This document shows, in pieces, positions 36,894 to 45,380 of a DNA stretch of 64,000 nt. The position numbers and the translations under genes were made by a program. This stretch comes from Candidatus Neomarinimicrobiota bacterium (GTDB taxonomy: Bacteria; Fidelibacterota; UBA2242; B5-G15), in contig JACDNV010000005.1 of assembly GCA_017656425.1 (NCBI GenBank), forward strand, positions 62,001-126,000, given 5' to 3'. Within the stretch, counting starts at the first letter, position 1. The number at the start of each line of letters is the position of its first letter. The notes below the pieces were generated by a model. It was not told where the DNA came from and did not search any database. It saw nothing but the letters and a program-made list of their open reading frames with translations.

Positions 36894-39800
36894 ATGAGTT
36901 CTATGATGAAGTGGTTTAAATTAATTTTTATATATTGGTTGATAATAGTAAAAATAATTGCCAATAGTTTTCCGATTTATCGGTTTGAGCATATTTCAAC
37001 TCGACAAGGACTTTCACATAATACAGTTATTGAGATTATTCAGGACGAGCAGGGCTTTATGTGGTTTGGTACATTGAATGGATTAAATAGGTATGACGGG
37101 TATGAATTTAAAGTATACTTACCCATTCCACGTGATAGTACTACTCTAAGCAATAATATAATCAATGCTCTTTTTGAAGATCATAATGGAGTGTTATGGG
37201 TCGGAACATTAAATGGTCTAAATAGATACGACCGCGAGCGGGATCAATTCATAAGAATATATCATGATTCACAAAACCCTAATTCGCTTGTTGATAATAG
37301 AATAAGGTGTATTACTGAAGATCATCAAGGGATAATATGGATTGGTACTGAAGGTGGTTTAAGTGCTTACAATCCTGATAAAGGAATATTTCATAACTAT
37401 CTAATCGAATCGGATGAATTTGATGGATTCGAGGGTAACATAATCCATGATATATACGAAGATAGTCGAAAACAGTTGTGGATTGCAACAGAAAAGGGTA
37501 TTTTTAGATTCAACCGTGCTACTAAGTCATTTATCAGTTATAAACATGAACTATCTAACTCAGATTCATCAATAAGCGCTGTTATTACAATATGTGAGGA
37601 TCAATGGGCTAATTTATGGATTGGGACATGGGGCGATGGATTACAGCGATTTGATATTTATAATCAGTGTTTTAAGAGAGTTACTCTTTTTGACGATAGA
37701 GGAATTGAATACTTTCCAGATATAATTACAAAGTTGATGATTGATAAATCTGGTAGATTATGGATTTGTACTTACAACGATGGTTTGTTTATTCTTCCTC
37801 AAATATCAGGTAACTTAATACTGAATCATTTTTATAATGTTCAGCATTATTATTATGATCCCTTAAAGGATGAAGGGATTCATTCCAATTCTATATGGAC
37901 GGTTTATGAAGACAGGGGCAGGGTTGTATGGTTAGGTAACGAAAATGGTGGTATTGATAAATGCGATACAAAACAAGGATATATACAGCACTTTCGCTCT
38001 GTCATCCCGGAAAAAGGCGGTCTTTCTGATAATCATGTTACATCATTTTATGAGGGTAAAAATGGAATTATATGGATAGGGACCCGATTTGGTGGTCTAA
38101 ACAGATTTGACCCGATTCAAAATAAATTTCAAGTTTATAAACATGTTCGTGGTCAGAATATCAATCTGGATGCGATAGTGTGTCTGGAAGGTGATGGCGA
38201 ATGTTTATGGATAGGGACGGATGGTAACGGACTGGTTCGATATGATTTTAAGAACGGTTCCTTTACCAATTTTAAACACGATGTCAGCGATAGATCTTCA
38301 ATAGGTGAAAATGCAATATATTCGCTTTACCTTGATTATAATAACACATTGTGGATTGGGACATGGGGTGGTGGATTATCGAAGCTTAATCCTGATGGAC
38401 GTACATTCACAAACTACTCGGTAGACAAGGTAAATGTAAGAACAAATGTAGTTACAGATATTGTTGAGGATAAATCTGGGAAACTATGGTTAGGCACTTA
38501 TGGGAAAGGGTTAGTTTGTTTTGATCCTGAAACTGAACAAATGATTTATTTCATGAATAATGAAAATGATACGAATAGTATAGCACATAACAATATAAGC
38601 GCACTCTATTTTACCCATGATAGTAAATTGTGGATTGGGACAATGGGAGGAGGACTGTGTTATCTTAAATCGTTTAACCCTGATTCGGGTAGTGCTCGTT
38701 TTGGCAGAATCACGAGGAAAAATGGCTTGCCTGACAATATGATAGAAAGTATAATTGAAGATGATAATGGAATTTTATGGCTTGGTACAAACCATGGAAT
38801 TGTTCGACTGAATCCTCTTACTAAAGAAATTCGAACTTTTGACAGTGGAGATGGTTTCGGTCAGGATATTTTTTATCGTTGTGCAGTTTTGAAGTCCAGG
38901 CAGGGATTGCTTTATTTTGGTGGAATAAATGGATTTAATGTATTTCATCCTGCCAATATAACTGAGAATCCATATGTTCCTCCCATCGCTATAACAAAGT
39001 TTAAGCTATTTGGTAAGAAGGTCATTCCTGGAAATTCTCCCAAGTGCAAGCTAAAACGGTCAATCATAACCGCGGATAATATAGTACTTTCATATAAGGA
39101 TAATTTCTTCTCTTTTGAGTTTTCAGCTCTTGATTATAGCTGTCCGAGGAAAAATAAGTATGCTTACATGCTTGAAGGTTTTGACCAGCAATGGCATAAA
39201 ACAGACGCAAGTCACAGAATTGCTTCTTATACTAATATACCTCCAGGTAAATATACCTTTTTAGTAAAGGGTTCTAATAATTCCGGGGTATGGAATGAGG
39301 TTGGTTCCTCGATAAAAATTATCATAACTCCTCCTTTCTGGAAGACAAATTGGATGTTAGCCATATATATCGTTATGATTCTACTGGCGTTGTTTTTAAT
39401 TCGAATGGCGGTACAAATTCGAGAGCGTAATCGTGCCAGGAACCAAATGAAGTTAATGGAAGCAGAGAAAATGCATGCGATAGATCAGGTAAAACTGAGA
39501 TTTTTTACTCATATTTCTCACGAGTTCAGAACTCCTTTAACACTTATCATTGATCCTATTGAACATTTGTTGCGTGTTGAGAACAGAATTACCGGTAAAA
39601 AGCGCCGTTTGTATTACAATTTGATCTTACAAAATGCTCGAAGACTGTTAAGGCTGGTAGATCAGATAATGGATGCCCGAAAGTTGGATACAGGTAGCAT
39701 GACTTTAGAATTAAAGAGAAGAGAATTTATTTCTTTTGTAAAAGCTATTTTTTCTGTTTTCCGTATTCAGGCTGAGCAGCGACGAATCACGTATTCTTTA

Positions 39801-41099
39801 AAAACAGAAGTGTATAGCCTTTATTTTTGGTTTGACCCTGATAAAATAGAGAAAGCTATCTATAATGTTATTAATAATGCTTTTAAATTTACCCCATCTG
39901 GGGGCAGAATAAATGTTTTACTTTCATATACTCCTCATAATGAATTTGAATGTGAAAATGGCGATATGAGAATAGTTGGTGATATGAAAGTAGAAGTAAA
40001 AGATACGGGAATTGGTATATCACCAGAACATATTAAAAATATATTTGATCCATTTTATCAAGTGCAGAGCAAGCCAGAATGGAAATTTCAAGGAAGTGGT
40101 ATTGGGTTATCTTTATGCAAGGAATTCATTGAAATGCATGGTGGTAGAGTGTTTGTTGAAAGTACGCCCGGTCAAGGTAGCACATTCGCTTTATTAATTC
40201 CTGTTAGAATGAAAGTAGAGGAGATAAAAAATTTGAATATCATTCACATTCATTCCACCAAAGAGAATGAATTGGTAGATAAGGTGTGCTCAGATACATT
40301 AAAAGGTGGATATGACTATAATTCTGGACAAAATAACAATAAACCTTTGATCCTAGTTATAGAAGATGATGAGGATTTACGCAGGTACCTTGTTATGGAG
40401 CTTGAGAATCAATATTCTATAATTCAAGCCACAGAGGGTTTGAGCGGTTATGAAATAGCAGTGGATAAAATTCCTGATTTGATCGTTTGCGATATTATAA
40501 TGCCAGTGATGGACGGTCTGGAATTTTGTAATAAATGTAAGAGAGATCAGCGTACTAGTCATATACCAATAATTTTGTTAACAGCAGACCCTTCGCATGA
40601 AAGACTGAGAGAGGGATTATTATCAGGAGCAGATGATTACATAGTTAAACCATTTAACTCAGAACTTTTAAAAATACGTATTGAAAATTTATTAGCCACG
40701 CGAAAAAAGATTCAGGAAAAATATTTAAAAATGATTTATCTTAATCCTAAGGAGATAGATGTTAAATCACCAGATTTGGAGTTTATTAAGAAAATAATAG
40801 AAATTATTGAACATAATATTTCAGATCCGGGATTTTCAGTAGATGATTTGAGTTATAATGTTTGTTTAAGTCGTGCTCAATTATACCGTAAGGTAAGAGC
40901 ATTGATAGATCAAACACCCAGTGATTTTATAAAGAATTATCGATTGCAAAGAGCGATGCAGCTTCTTAAAAAGGGTTATTCTTCATCTGAGGTGTGTTAT
41001 AAAGTAGGTTTTAGGGACCCATCATATTTTTCTAAGTGTTTCAAAAAACAGTTTGGTAAGACACCTCAAGAAATAAAAAAAGAATTCCCAAGTGCATAG
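36894..41099 (+). CDS. Hybrid two-component system (HTCS) sensor-regulator
   Basis: The 1401-residue protein joins sensor and regulator in one chain. After a signal/anchor come about 14 two-component propeller repeats (each LWIGT..GGL.R.DP-like, from residue 50 to 660), forming two seven-bladed periplasmic propellers, then a Y_Y_Y domain (about 720-800), one transmembrane helix (MLAIYIVMILLALFLIRMAV), a HisKA domain with phosphoacceptor FFTHISHEFRTPL, HATPase_c (NAFKFTPSGG, KDTGIGI, GSGIGLSLC), a receiver (LVIEDDEDLRRYL; Asp in CDIIMPVMDG; VKPF) and an AraC-type HTH (LSRAQLYRKVRAL ... VGFRDPSYFSKCF). HTCS proteins sense oligosaccharides and switch on the adjacent glycan-use genes. It probably controls the locus 41437-58606. 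Confidence 0.93.
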   Translation: MSSMMKWFKLIFIYWLIIVKIIANSFPIYRFEHISTRQGLSHNTVIEIIQDEQGFMWFGTLNGLNRYDGYEFKVYLPIPRDSTTLSNNIINALFEDHNGVLWVGTLNGLNRYDRERDQFIRIYHDSQNPNSLVDNRIRCITEDHQGIIWIGTEGGLSAYNPDKGIFHNYLIESDEFDGFEGNIIHDIYEDSRKQLWIATEKGIFRFNRATKSFISYKHELSNSDSSISAVITICEDQWANLWIGTWGDGLQRFDIYNQCFKRVTLFDDRGIEYFPDIITKLMIDKSGRLWICTYNDGLFILPQISGNLILNHFYNVQHYYYDPLKDEGIHSNSIWTVYEDRGRVVWLGNENGGIDKCDTKQGYIQHFRSVIPEKGGLSDNHVTSFYEGKNGIIWIGTRFGGLNRFDPIQNKFQVYKHVRGQNINLDAIVCLEGDGECLWIGTDGNGLVRYDFKNGSFTNFKHDVSDRSSIGENAIYSLYLDYNNTLWIGTWGGGLSKLNPDGRTFTNYSVDKVNVRTNVVTDIVEDKSGKLWLGTYGKGLVCFDPETEQMIYFMNNENDTNSIAHNNISALYFTHDSKLWIGTMGGGLCYLKSFNPDSGSARFGRITRKNGLPDNMIESIIEDDNGILWLGTNHGIVRLNPLTKEIRTFDSGDGFGQDIFYRCAVLKSRQGLLYFGGINGFNVFHPANITENPYVPPIAITKFKLFGKKVIPGNSPKCKLKRSIITADNIVLSYKDNFFSFEFSALDYSCPRKNKYAYMLEGFDQQWHKTDASHRIASYTNIPPGKYTFLVKGSNNSGVWNEVGSSIKIIITPPFWKTNWMLAIYIVMILLALFLIRMAVQIRERNRARNQMKLMEAEKMHAIDQVKLRFFTHISHEFRTPLTLIIDPIEHLLRVENRITGKKRRLYYNLILQNARRLLRLVDQIMDARKLDTGSMTLELKRREFISFVKAIFSVFRIQAEQRRITYSLKTEVYSLYFWFDPDKIEKAIYNVINNAFKFTPSGGRINVLLSYTPHNEFECENGDMRIVGDMKVEVKDTGIGISPEHIKNIFDPFYQVQSKPEWKFQGSGIGLSLCKEFIEMHGGRVFVESTPGQGSTFALLIPVRMKVEEIKNLNIIHIHSTKENELVDKVCSDTLKGGYDYNSGQNNNKPLILVIEDDEDLRRYLVMELENQYSIIQATEGLSGYEIAVDKIPDLIVCDIIMPVMDGLEFCNKCKRDQRTSHIPIILLTADPSHERLREGLLSGADDYIVKPFNSELLKIRIENLLATRKKIQEKYLKMIYLNPKEIDVKSPDLEFIKKIIEIIEHNISDPGFSVDDLSYNVCLSRAQLYRKVRALIDQTPSDFIKNYRLQRAMQLLKKGYSSSEVCYKVGFRDPSYFSKCFKKQFGKTPQEIKKEFPSA

Positions 41100-41202
41100 C
41101 TAAATAAATTTAATCCTCGAGTAAAAATAATTACTTAAAAAATGCAACCTATTTACCAGACAATGAGATGATTTTCTATTTGTGGTATTTTACTTTCTTT
41201 TT

Positions 41203-41340
41203 GTGAAAGAGAAAAAGGGTAAATCAAGCTATAAGTCCAATGATAAAAAAAGTCGGAACTATTTAAAATGGATTCTAATTGAGGTTTTAAGCGTTATCTT
41301 TATCGTTTTACTTTTTATAATACTTTATAGGTATATTTAA
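41203..41340 (+). CDS. Possible 45-residue single-pass membrane protein
   Basis: Within the 337 bases between the HTCS gene and the T9SS repeat gene, a GTG-initiated frame encodes a Lys/Ser-rich N-terminus (MKEKKGKSSYKSNDKK) followed by one strong hydrophobic helix (LIEVLSVIFIVLLFIILY). That composition is typical of a real small membrane protein, but there is no good ribosome site and the start is uncertain. The remainder of the gap shows a TATAAT at 41316-41321 without a matching -35 and the GGAGG ribosome site of the next gene. Confidence 0.35.
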   Translation: MKEKKGKSSYKSNDKKSRNYLKWILIEVLSVIFIVLLFIILYRYI

Positions 41341-41436
41341 TGAATAGAGAATTTCTAAGCAAACTGTTTAAATATTTTTCCACCATGTTTTTCATAAGTT
41401 TGGGAAATAATTGGTGATTAAAAATGGAGGGAAATT

Positions 41437-43257
41437 ATGAGAATGAAAAGCTTTACTATGTTATTAACCTTAGTGATTTTAATTACTTCATTGGTGTTGG
41501 CACAGAGTGTCGTTAAGGAATCTTTCAGTTACCCTGCTAATACTCTGAATGGATTAGGTTCTTCAAGTGATGGATTTGGTGGATCATGGTTTACTGATTT
41601 GACGGATAATGGAGTAGAGGGATTGGTATCGATAGCGGGGACACGCTTTGCATATGGTGATTTGAATTATGAAATACCTCATGATACTGCGCATTTGCAG
41701 GTAGTAAAGAGCAATGCCTGGACTGATCACAATCGTTATATGCGACCTTTGGCGGAGGTATGGCCAAATGAGGCGGGTAAGAAGTACTGGGTTAGTTATT
41801 TATTGGATGTAAAGGAGCCGTTGCCTGTTGGTAATACCTATTTCATGGTGAAGTTGTATAAGGGTACTACTGAGTTATTGGCAATTGGTAAGTCGGGAGG
41901 TCAGAGTACGCCTGTATTTTCCTGTGGTAGTGGATGGACAGGAGATCCTCCTGATGTATCCACGACAGAGATTACAGCGGGACCTGTGTGGATAGTTACG
42001 ATGATCAAAATGTCAGGAGGAGAGGGACCAGATAGGACCTATATGTGGATTGATCCGGATCCGAGTGGAGGAGAGCCAGATACAAACGATGCAATTGTAA
42101 AGAGAAATTCCTCGATGCCTGATGGATTTGATCATATCGCTCTTGAGTTTGGTGGTGATGGAGAAAATGTCAGATTGGTATTTGATGAAATTACAATTGC
42201 TACATCTTTTGAAGATTTAACTGCCGAATCACCAACAGGGCCTGTAGTTCGTGAATCTTTCAATTATCCTGCTAATACTCTGAATGGATTAGGTTCTTCA
42301 AGTGACGGATTTGGTGGGTCATGGTTTACTGATGTTACGGATAATGGGGTAGAGGGATTGGTATCGATAGCGGGGACACGCTTTGCATATGGTGATTTGA
42401 ATTATGAAATACCTCATGATACTGCGCATTTGCAGGTAGTAAAGAGCAATGCCTGGACTGATCACAATCGTTATATGCGACCTTTGGCGGAGGTATGGCC
42501 AAATGAGGCGGGTAAGAAGTACTGGGTTAGTTATTTATTGGATGTAAAGGAGCCGTTGCCTGTTGGTAATACCTATTTCATGGTGAAGTTGTATAAGGGT
42601 ACTACTGAGTTATTGGCAATTGGTAAGTCGGGAGGTCAGAGTACGCCTGTATTTTCCTGTGGTAGTGGATGGACAGGAGATCCTCCTGATGTATCCACGA
42701 CAGAGATTACAGCGGGACCTGTGTGGATAGTTACGATGATCAAAATGTCAGGAGGAGAGGGACCAGATAGGACCTATATGTGGATTGATCCGGATCCGAG
42801 TGGAGGAGAGCCAGATACAAACGATGCAATTGTAAAGAGAAATTCCTCGATGCCTGATGGATTTGATCATATCGCTCTTGAGTTTGGTGGTGATGGAGAA
42901 AATGTCAGATTGGTATTTGATGAAATTACAATTGCTTCTTCATTTGAAGATCTGACTGTACCAACCTTTATTCGTGATAAAAGGACAACACCTTACAAGT
43001 TTGTTTTAAATCAAAATTATCCAAATCCATTTAACCCGATTACATTTATTTCCTATACACTCGAGCAACAAGGTAATGTTCGTCTGGCTGTGTATGATCT
43101 TTTAGGTAAGGAGGTGGCTATACTGATAAATGAAAAACAGAAAGCTGGTGAATACAGAGTACCATTTATGGGATTAGGACTCCCCTCTGGTGTATATTTC
43201 TATCGTCTACAGGTTGGTAATAATGCAGATACGAAGAAAATGATACTACTCAAATAA
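41437..43257 (+). CDS. Secreted T9SS-tail protein with two near-identical lectin-like repeats
   Basis: The 606-residue protein has a signal peptide (FTMLLTLVILITSLVLAQ), two tandem units of 245 residues (about 28-272 and 273-517) and a C-terminal type A sorting domain of about 80 residues (NQNYPNPFNPITFISYTL ... LPSGVYFYRLQVG ... KKMILLK). Each unit has ESF.YPANTLNGLGSSSDGFGGSW, many Gly/Trp and a final NVRLVFDEITIA strand, like concanavalin/LamG-type carbohydrate-binding modules, though I recognise no exact family. It should be exported, sorted by a type IX-like system and displayed on the surface, probably to bind the locus substrate. It directly follows the HTCS gene and has a strong GGAGG ribosome site and its own terminator. 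Base composition looks richer in G than the neighbours. Confidence 0.8.
   Translation: MRMKSFTMLLTLVILITSLVLAQSVVKESFSYPANTLNGLGSSSDGFGGSWFTDLTDNGVEGLVSIAGTRFAYGDLNYEIPHDTAHLQVVKSNAWTDHNRYMRPLAEVWPNEAGKKYWVSYLLDVKEPLPVGNTYFMVKLYKGTTELLAIGKSGGQSTPVFSCGSGWTGDPPDVSTTEITAGPVWIVTMIKMSGGEGPDRTYMWIDPDPSGGEPDTNDAIVKRNSSMPDGFDHIALEFGGDGENVRLVFDEITIATSFEDLTAESPTGPVVRESFNYPANTLNGLGSSSDGFGGSWFTDVTDNGVEGLVSIAGTRFAYGDLNYEIPHDTAHLQVVKSNAWTDHNRYMRPLAEVWPNEAGKKYWVSYLLDVKEPLPVGNTYFMVKLYKGTTELLAIGKSGGQSTPVFSCGSGWTGDPPDVSTTEITAGPVWIVTMIKMSGGEGPDRTYMWIDPDPSGGEPDTNDAIVKRNSSMPDGFDHIALEFGGDGENVRLVFDEITIASSFEDLTVPTFIRDKRTTPYKFVLNQNYPNPFNPITFISYTLEQQGNVRLAVYDLLGKEVAILINEKQKAGEYRVPFMGLGLPSGVYFYRLQVGNNADTKKMILLK
41518..42987 (+). 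repeat. Direct tandem repeat, two 735-bp units inside the T9SS gene
   Basis: Unit 1 begins at 41518 and unit 2 at 42253, an exact offset of 735 bases (245 codons). By eye, 41614-42201 and 42349-42936 are identical over 588 bases. The handful of differences are in the first 96 bases (for example CAGTTAC/CAATTAT and GATTTGACG/GATGTTACG) and after the ATTGCT near the end of each unit. Confidence 0.93.
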
Positions 43258-43288
43258 TTAATAATCGTTGGACAATTAGAGTAAAGTG

Positions 43289-43321
43289 ATACCCGCTATG
43301 CAAAATAGCGGGTGTTTTTTT
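43289..43321 (+). terminator. Rho-independent terminator of the T9SS repeat gene
   Basis: A 9-bp perfect stem (ACCCGCTAT/ATAGCGGGT) with loop GCAAA is followed by GTTTTTTT. It lies 31 bases after the stop of the repeat gene. The next 235 bases up to the converging GH13 gene hold nothing that I can support. Confidence 0.9.
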
Positions 43322-43556
43322 GTCAATAAATGAAAGTTTGCCTATAGTTTAGGAAATTCTATCAATATGAATTAATGTTCAGTTTGTTCTTAGAACTTAG
43401 ATTAGAAAAGACAGATTATTGAGTATCAGATTGTAATTAAATATCTGACTTAGATAACGCATATACAAAAATGTTGTTAAGTAATATACTAAAATATATT
43501 GTATTGTTAATCTTTGAAAATTAATATGTTTTTGTTTTGAGATGTAGAAAAATTAA

Positions 43557-45326
43557 TCAATTTCGGTTTACTTTATAAATAGAGTAAGATATGGGTTTTA
43601 CTTTTACTTCGTAATGATTCCCATTCACTTTAACGTTCGATTCTTTCCCGAAAATCAATTTTAAATTTTTGGCTTTAATATTTAGTTTAAAGTTTGCATT
43701 AACCTCTCTATTGGATGGATTGAATATTACCAGTATTATATCCTCTTTTACCGCACGTGCAAAAATGAATGGATAATCATTTTCTTTTGCGTATATGGGA
43801 ACAAATTCAGCATAAGCAGCCAATGCTGGCTCGCTGTGTTTCAATTTAATAAGTTGTCGTACCTTATTAAGTAATGAATTTGGATCCTGTTCCTGCTCCG
43901 CAACAGTTGGTGCATCGGGATCAGGATCAACAGGTAGATATATGTTTTCTGCAGGGGCTGTTGAAAACCCAAAATTTTTATCTTTTTTCCATTGCATTGG
44001 GGTACGGGCTCCTGCGCGTGGAGGATATGCTCCTTCTTTAATGGGCACATCATATAATTGTCTCATTCCAATTTCATTTCCGTAGTAAATAAATGGTATC
44101 CCGGGCATGGTAAATGCGAAAGCGAAAATCATTTCAAGTTCATCATAGCTTCTCTTAATATTAAGCCGTGACAGATCGTGATTACCAAGTGGTAGAATTA
44201 TATATCCTTTACCTTTTGTTTTTTTGTATTGATCCATATATTTTTCTAAAAAATATGTTATATTGCCCTTGCCGGCACTATCAAAAAAGCTATATCCTTC
44301 AGAATGCCCATTCAGTATCCTCCAGCTTTCTTTTTGATATAAATCATTGAAACCTGGAAACCAGTGGAAAAAATCAGCATGAAAACAATTATCCAGTGCA
44401 ACCTCAGGATATCCCCACTCAGCGACCATGAAAGCATCAGGATAATCATTGTCTATAATATTGCGAATTTTTCTCCAGAATTCTTTTGTTGCTTCATCTC
44501 GATTATTATACTCCGGGTCATTTTTTGTAACATTTGCATTTTTTACAAGAGCGCCAGCCATATCTGCACGAAATCCATCAGCGCCCATATCCATCCAGAA
44601 TCGTAAAACTTTTATCAGTTCTTCATGCAGAGCGAGTATATCAGGATGATTAGGTGGTAGCATCCATGGCCCTTCTGGCTTTACGAATCCAAAGTTAAGT
44701 GCTGGTTGACACCAGTAAAAATTGTACATATATTGTCCATTCCTATTACCGTAGCCCTTTATAAAGGAATGACGAAATGCCATGGGAGGGTCTATCCATA
44801 CATTGTCCGTCCATATATACCAGTTTGTATAGCGATTCTTTTTCTGTTTGGCAGACTCTTGAAACCAAGGATGTAAGATACTGGTATAGCTTATTACATA
44901 ATCGAAAATAATTTTCAATCCTCGTTTTTCAGCCTCCTCGAATAAAAGTTTGGCATCTTCGTTTGCTCCATAACGATTATCTACTTTATAGTAGTCTGTA
45001 ATATCATAACCACCGTCAAAAAAAGATGATTCAAAAAATGGATTAATCCAAATTCCATCTACACCAAGGCTTTTAATGTAGTCAAGCTTCTTTATAATTC
45101 CTTTTAGATCACCTATTCCGTCTCCATCGGAGTCGTAAAATGACTGTGGATAGACCTGATAAATAACGGCTATATGTAGCCAATCAGGGCAATCAGGAAC
45201 TGCATATTCGCCTGTAATTATACCTGAATTAATAAATGCATATTTAGTTGAAGTTGATTCAGCTTTGGAATTAATATGAAAAATACTTATTAGAATCAAT
45301 GATACAGTAAAATAATACCTTATCAT
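43557..45326 (-). CDS. Exported GH13 alpha-glucosidase (oligo-1,6-glucosidase-like)
   Basis: The frame opens at 45350, but the ATG at 45326 has GGAGG five bases before it and begins the signal peptide (MIRYYFTVSLILISIFHINS). The 589-residue protein has the GH13 (beta/alpha)8 core: VIYQVYPQSFYDSDGDGIGDL near residue 54, QPALNFG (region V), the nucleophile in DGFRADMAGAL, the acid/base Glu in VAEWGYP, and the third Asp in LPLGNHDLSRL. Region I is odd: FDYVISYTS replaces DxVxNHTS, so the usual subsite -1 His is Tyr. A C-terminal beta domain ends the protein. It has no T9SS tail, so it is likely periplasmic. Last gene of the TonB operon; expected to cut alpha-linked oligosaccharides. Confidence 0.88.
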   Translation of the reverse strand: MIRYYFTVSLILISIFHINSKAESTSTKYAFINSGIITGEYAVPDCPDWLHIAVIYQVYPQSFYDSDGDGIGDLKGIIKKLDYIKSLGVDGIWINPFFESSFFDGGYDITDYYKVDNRYGANEDAKLLFEEAEKRGLKIIFDYVISYTSILHPWFQESAKQKKNRYTNWYIWTDNVWIDPPMAFRHSFIKGYGNRNGQYMYNFYWCQPALNFGFVKPEGPWMLPPNHPDILALHEELIKVLRFWMDMGADGFRADMAGALVKNANVTKNDPEYNNRDEATKEFWRKIRNIIDNDYPDAFMVAEWGYPEVALDNCFHADFFHWFPGFNDLYQKESWRILNGHSEGYSFFDSAGKGNITYFLEKYMDQYKKTKGKGYIILPLGNHDLSRLNIKRSYDELEMIFAFAFTMPGIPFIYYGNEIGMRQLYDVPIKEGAYPPRAGARTPMQWKKDKNFGFSTAPAENIYLPVDPDPDAPTVAEQEQDPNSLLNKVRQLIKLKHSEPALAAYAEFVPIYAKENDYPFIFARAVKEDIILVIFNPSNREVNANFKLNIKAKNLKLIFGKESNVKVNGNHYEVKVKPISYSIYKVNRN

Positions 45327-45380
45327 TATTCCTCCAGTATTACATATCATTTTCCTCGTTGTTGTAAAAAGGGATAATCT

